From an uncultured Ruminococcus sp. (GTDB lineage Bacteria; Bacillota; Clostridia; Oscillospirales; Ruminococcaceae): a stretch of 64,000 nucleotides of DNA. Location: contig UPZA01000006.1 in the NCBI GenBank assembly GCA_900538575.1, positions 62,001-126,000 on the forward strand, written 5' to 3'. Below are positions 60,614 through 64,000 of this stretch, one piece after another. The notes under the pieces are model-generated. The model saw only the letters and a list, made by a program, of their open reading frames with translations, did no database searches and had not been told where the DNA came from. The position numbers were made by a program, and so were the translations under genes. The stretch's first letter is position 1. Each line of letters begins with the position of its first letter.

Positions 60614-61942
60614 ATGTCTTTGCCGGTTGTCGCTGTTGTTGGTCGTCCAAACGTGGGAAAATCAACGCTTTTTAATAAACTAATAGGTAAGCGTCTTTCA
60701 ATAGTTGAGGACACTCCCGGGGTTACAAGAGACAGAATTTATTCGAAATGCGAATGGCGTTCAAGAGAATTTATGGTCGTGGATACAGGTGGTATTGAAT
60801 CTTATACCGACGACGTAATTTTGTCTCAAATGAGAAGGCAGGCGGAAATTGCAATTGAAAGAGCTGATGTAATAGTACTTGTCACTGATATCAGGTGCGG
60901 TGTGACAGCAAGCGATCATGACGTTGCTAATATGCTTTTGAAAAGCGGCAAGCCTGTTGTGCTGGCAGTTAATAAATGTGATACAATAGGCGAACCTCCT
61001 GCCGAGCTTTATGAATTTTATAACCTTGGTCTCGGAGATCCATTTCCAATTTCATCTCAGCATGGAAATGGAACCGGCGATTTGCTTGATGAGATTTTTA
61101 GGTTTTTTCCAGAGGATAAAACGGAAGATTATGACGATGAATATGTGAAAGTAGCAGTTATCGGTAAGCCTAACGTTGGAAAATCTTCACTTGTCAACAA
61201 AATCTCCGGTGAGGAAAGAGCAATTGTTTCAAATATTGCCGGCACTACAAGAGACGCAACCGATACTGTTATAGAAAACGAATACGGAAAATTCGTTTTT
61301 ATAGATACCGCAGGAATAAGAAAAAAATCAAAGGTAAACGAAAAAATTGAGCATTACAGTGTTTTGCGAGCTTATATGGCGGTAGACAGAGCTGATGTAT
61401 GCGTTATCTTAATAGACGCGGAATCCGGATTTACTGAGCAGGATTCAAAAATTGCCGGTTATGCTCATGAACAGGGCAAGGCGTCCGTAATAGCAGTAAA
61501 TAAGTGGGATATTGTTGATAAAACAGGCAGTACTATGAAAGAATATCAGACAAAGCTTGAAAATGATTTTAGCTTTATGTCATATGTTCCTTTTTTATTT
61601 ATATCCGCCAAAACCGGACAGCGTCTGAACAAATTGTTTGAAATGATAAAATATGTTAAGGAACAGAATTCAATGCGTATCTCAACAGGAATGTTAAATG
61701 ACGTACTTTCATATGCTACAACAAGGGTTCAGCCTCCGTCCGATAAGGGAAGGCGTCTTAAAATATATTATATGACTCAGGCGTCAACGAATCCGCCGAC
61801 CTTCGTAACGTTTGTTAATCGTTCTGATTTATTTCATTTTTCTTATCAAAGGTATCTTGAAAATCAGATAAGATCGACATTCGGTCTGATCGGAACACCT
61901 GTTAGATTTATAGTCAGAGAACGTAATGATAAGGACAAGTAA
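60614..61942 (+). CDS. der: Ribosome-assembly GTPase Der (EngA)
   Basis: A 442-residue GTPase with two G domains and a C-terminal KH-like domain. G1 motifs are GRPNVGKS (10-17) and GKPNVGKS (about 178-185); each domain has its N-K-x-D (NKCD, NKWD) and DTGG/DTAG motifs. It acts in 50S subunit assembly. The ATG at 60614 has GGGGAG 9 bases upstream; the one at 60605 sits on the ribosome site. It starts the der-plsY-gpsA unit. Confidence 0.96.
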   Translation: MSLPVVAVVGRPNVGKSTLFNKLIGKRLSIVEDTPGVTRDRIYSKCEWRSREFMVVDTGGIESYTDDVILSQMRRQAEIAIERADVIVLVTDIRCGVTASDHDVANMLLKSGKPVVLAVNKCDTIGEPPAELYEFYNLGLGDPFPISSQHGNGTGDLLDEIFRFFPEDKTEDYDDEYVKVAVIGKPNVGKSSLVNKISGEERAIVSNIAGTTRDATDTVIENEYGKFVFIDTAGIRKKSKVNEKIEHYSVLRAYMAVDRADVCVILIDAESGFTEQDSKIAGYAHEQGKASVIAVNKWDIVDKTGSTMKEYQTKLENDFSFMSYVPFLFISAKTGQRLNKLFEMIKYVKEQNSMRISTGMLNDVLSYATTRVQPPSDKGRRLKIYYMTQASTNPPTFVTFVNRSDLFHFSYQRYLENQIRSTFGLIGTPVRFIVRERNDKDK

Positions 61943-61951
61943 GAGGTTGAT

Positions 61952-62626
61952 ATGATTAAATATATTATCGCAATATTTATATCCGCCGTTATATCATATC
62001 TTTTAGGAAGCTGTAATTCATCAATCATAACTGTGAAGCTTCTTAAAGGCGAAGATATCAGAAAATTCGGAAGCGGTAATGCAGGTCTTACTAATACGCT
62101 GAGATGCTTTGGTAAGCTGCCTGCGTTGTTTACGCTTATCGGCGATCTCCTGAAAGGCGTTATAGCCGTTTTTATCTGTAAATTTATTTGTACTCTTTTA
62201 GACGCGGGAATTGGTCTTGACGGAGATATCAGATATATCGGATATATAGCCGGCTTATTTGCTGTAATTGGACATATTTTCCCAGTTTATTATGGATTTA
62301 AGGGCGGAAAGGGAGTATTAGTAGGAGTTTCAGTTTTTCTGGTAATTGATCCTGCCGTATTTGGCATATTGATATTTATTTTTGCAGTTACTTTAATTTT
62401 AACTCATTATGTTTCGGTATCTTCCATAACCGCCTCAGTATGCTGTCCGATTGTAACTTTTTTAATGAGATATTTCATAGAAGGCATTTCAATTGAAATA
62501 TCAATTATTCATACATTGCTTACGCTGCCTATTTGTATTTTGATAATTTGTATGCATAAATCAAATATTTCTAGACTTAAGAACGGTACTGAAAACAGAT
62601 TTTCAATAAAGAAAAGGGAGGAATGA
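61952..62626 (+). CDS. plsY: Acyl-phosphate:glycerol-3-phosphate acyltransferase
   Basis: A 224-residue membrane enzyme with about six helices that makes lysophosphatidic acid in phospholipid synthesis. The three family motifs are present: GSCNSSIITVKL with the following DIRKFGSGNAGLTNTLR, GHIFPVYYGFKGGKGV, and the third near RL at the C-terminus. It starts 9 bases after der and is followed after 4 bases by gpsA, which supplies its substrate. Confidence 0.95.
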   Translation: MIKYIIAIFISAVISYLLGSCNSSIITVKLLKGEDIRKFGSGNAGLTNTLRCFGKLPALFTLIGDLLKGVIAVFICKFICTLLDAGIGLDGDIRYIGYIAGLFAVIGHIFPVYYGFKGGKGVLVGVSVFLVIDPAVFGILIFIFAVTLILTHYVSVSSITASVCCPIVTFLMRYFIEGISIEISIIHTLLTLPICILIICMHKSNISRLKNGTENRFSIKKREE

Positions 62627-62630
62627 CATC

Positions 62631-63629
62631 TTGGCAAATTTCACTATTTTAGGCTCCGGAGGATTTGGAATGAGTCTTGCGGTTATGCTAAATCGGCTTG
62701 GTCATACAGTAACGGTATGGTCAGCTTTCTCAAAGGAATTAGAAGATATAAAAAAATACGGTGAACACAGGTCAAAGCTTCCCGGTGTGAAAATACCGGA
62801 CAGCATAAATTTAAATCCGGATATTTTATGCATAAACGGAAGCGATATAGTCTTGCTTGGAATACCTTCGCCGTATGTCAGGGATGTAGCAAAAAAAGCT
62901 TCTCCGTATATTACTCCTGAAATGATCGTTGTAAATACAAGCAAGGGACTTGAAAACGGTACGCTAAAGCTCATAAGCGACGTTATAAAAGAGGAAGTTC
63001 CTCAGGCTCCGGCTGTGATTTTATCGGGTCCTTCGCATGCAGAGGAGGTTGCAAGAGGCATTCCGACAACTGTGGTTGCCGCTTCGGAAAGCAATGATGC
63101 AGCAGTGTATGTTCAGGATATAATGAGCAGCAATGTATTTAGAATATATATAAATAACGACGTTATCGGCTGTGAAATAGGAGGAGCATTAAAGAATATA
63201 ATTGCATTATGCGCGGGTATATGCGACGGTTTGAATTATGGAGATAATACTAAGGCTGCTCTAATGACACGCGGTATTACAGAAATAGGCAGACTAGGCG
63301 TTGCTCTCGGCGCTCTTCCTTCAACATTCGGAGGGCTTACCGGTATAGGTGATCTTATTGTTACATGTACCAGTATGCATAGCAGAAACAGACGGGCAGG
63401 AATACTGATCGGTCAGGGTGTAAGTCCTCAGGAGGCTGTAAAAATTGTTGGTACTGTGGAAGGATATAATTGCTGTAAGGTAGCTTTGGAACTTGCTCGT
63501 AAAACAGGAGTTTCAATGCCTATAACGGAACAGTTAAACGAAATATTGTTTAATAATGGAAGCGTTAAGGATGCGTTGGATAACCTTATGTCAAGACCAA
63601 AGAAATTTGAAACAGAACAATTTATATAA
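62631..63629 (+). CDS. gpsA: Glycerol-3-phosphate dehydrogenase (NAD(P)+)
   Basis: A 332-residue dehydrogenase that makes glycerol 3-phosphate for PlsY. The nucleotide loop is GSGGFGMSLA (8-17), VNTSKGLENGT holds one conserved lysine, and GGALKNIIALCAGICDGL holds the catalytic lysine. GNNTKAALMTRG-type residues follow (GDNTKAALMTRG). It starts with TTG at 62631, preceded by GGGAGGAATGACATC. It ends the der-plsY-gpsA unit. Confidence 0.96.
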   Translation: MANFTILGSGGFGMSLAVMLNRLGHTVTVWSAFSKELEDIKKYGEHRSKLPGVKIPDSINLNPDILCINGSDIVLLGIPSPYVRDVAKKASPYITPEMIVVNTSKGLENGTLKLISDVIKEEVPQAPAVILSGPSHAEEVARGIPTTVVAASESNDAAVYVQDIMSSNVFRIYINNDVIGCEIGGALKNIIALCAGICDGLNYGDNTKAALMTRGITEIGRLGVALGALPSTFGGLTGIGDLIVTCTSMHSRNRRAGILIGQGVSPQEAVKIVGTVEGYNCCKVALELARKTGVSMPITEQLNEILFNNGSVKDALDNLMSRPKKFETEQFI

Positions 63630-63751
63630 AAGTATCGCAAATCAAAATGTGCGGGATGATTATTCATAATATTTTTTTGTATTAGATACAGAAATTTTTA
63701 TTATAACTAATATATTTATTTAAATATTTTTAGGATTACTGACGTTTTAGT

Positions 63752-63790
63752 AAATCCCAAGAAATACTATGATTTTCTTGGGATTTTTTT
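63752..63790 (+). terminator. Strong intrinsic terminator
   Basis: A 13-bp stem AAATCCCAAGAAA / TTTCTTGGGATTT with a 9-base loop and a following T run. The 120 bases between gpsA and this hairpin hold nothing else. Confidence 0.85.
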
Positions 63791-63840
63791 GTGACCGAAA
63801 TTAATTCTCTGTTTGATATAATCAAGGAAGGGAAATACTC

Positions 63841-64000
63841 ATGGAATTGCGTGTATTAAGATATTTTTTAATAGTTGCCAGAGAGGAAAATATCACCAAA
63901 GCAGCACAAGTTCTGCATATAACTCAGCCGACGCTTTCCAGACAGTTAGCTCAGCTTGAGGAAGAATTAGGAGTCAGGCTGTTTATAAGAAAAAACCATA
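63841..64000 (+). CDS. LysR-family regulator, partial (C-terminus outside window)
   Basis: The first 53 codons of a LysR-type transcription factor. The helix-turn-helix is complete and typical: LRYFLIVAREENITKAA, then LHITQPTLSRQLAQLEEELG and RLF. AAGGAAGGGAAA lies before the ATG, and a TATAAT (63817-63822) with extended TGa is 18 bases upstream. Target and ligand are unknown, since the sensor half is off the window. Confidence 0.92.
   Translation, partial: MELRVLRYFLIVAREENITKAAQVLHITQPTLSRQLAQLEEELGVRLFIRKNH

Noticed and set aside
1..64000. CRISPR array, prophage, insertion sequence, attachment site or replication origin
   Set aside because: No regularly spaced repeats, integrase, transposase, phage structural gene or DnaA-box cluster was seen on reading both strands.

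Overview
The window is a chromosomal stretch of a low-G+C, Gram-positive-type anaerobe, most likely a member of the Clostridia close to Ruminococcus (inference). The signs are a secreted GH10/GH43 hemicellulase carrying a dockerin, a tyrosine T-box leader, consensus TTGACA/TATAAT promoters with 17-base spacers, Clostridia-type gene clusters (secG-rnr, der-plsY-gpsA, uvrC-rsmD-coaD) and several lipoproteins. No phage, insertion sequence or CRISPR array was seen. Most genes are housekeeping, so the unusual content lies in leaders, degenerate paralogues and pathway layout.

Layout. 1-3.1 kb: a partial unknown gene, tex and a methyltransferase relic. 3.1-7.9 kb: a modular xylanase/arabinofuranosidase-type enzyme divergent from an AraC regulator. 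8.1-14.9 kb: tRNA-Thr, three lipoproteins, rnr, secG and a cation/proton antiporter with a structured leader. 14.9-21.3 kb (minus strand): a Tyr T-box followed by a GNAT gene and tyrS, then lnt, nadE and pyrE. 21.5-33.3 kb: a CsbB/GtrB-like glycosyltransferase and a membrane protein, then the purine genes purE-purC-purF-like-purF-purM-purN-(broken permease)-purO-like-purH(formyltransferase only)-purD. 33.4-38.4 kb: an acyl-CoA synthetase, uvrC, rsmD, coaD and a coiled-coil protein. 38.5-41.8 kb: a CNNM/CorC-type transporter and an Lsa-like ABC-F protein, each behind a leader with a short ORF and terminator. 41.8-49.4 kb: an S1 protein, DUF951 protein, prfA, sua5, coaE, an M18 peptidase, an HD protein and a GMP-kinase-like protein. 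49.4-54.6 kb (minus): yfhO, an AEC transporter and a ROK regulator. 54.6-64 kb: a sugar-binding-domain/GGDEF fusion, a degenerate D,D-carboxypeptidase, pgi, yceD-rpmF, der-plsY-gpsA and a partial LysR gene.

How the genes work together. The purine cluster covers most steps from PRPP to IMP. It uses an unlinked-type IMP cyclohydrolase plus a stand-alone AICAR formyltransferase in place of fused PurH, and it carries a second PurF whose glutaminase half is dead. purL, purB and purK are not present here. Lnt and three lipoproteins suggest N-acylated lipoproteins. The GT2 gene and yfhO could belong to one lipid-linked sugar decoration system.

The strongest candidates for new biology are: the leader of the CNNM/CorC gene, where an acidic mini-ORF ends inside a terminator hairpin and could act as a translation-sensed ion switch; the three-segment attenuator in front of the ABC-F gene; the glutaminase-dead PurF partner; the D,D-carboxypeptidase homologue with all three catalytic motifs changed; and Shine-Dalgarno/hairpin/start arrangements before nadE, lnt and one small unknown gene.
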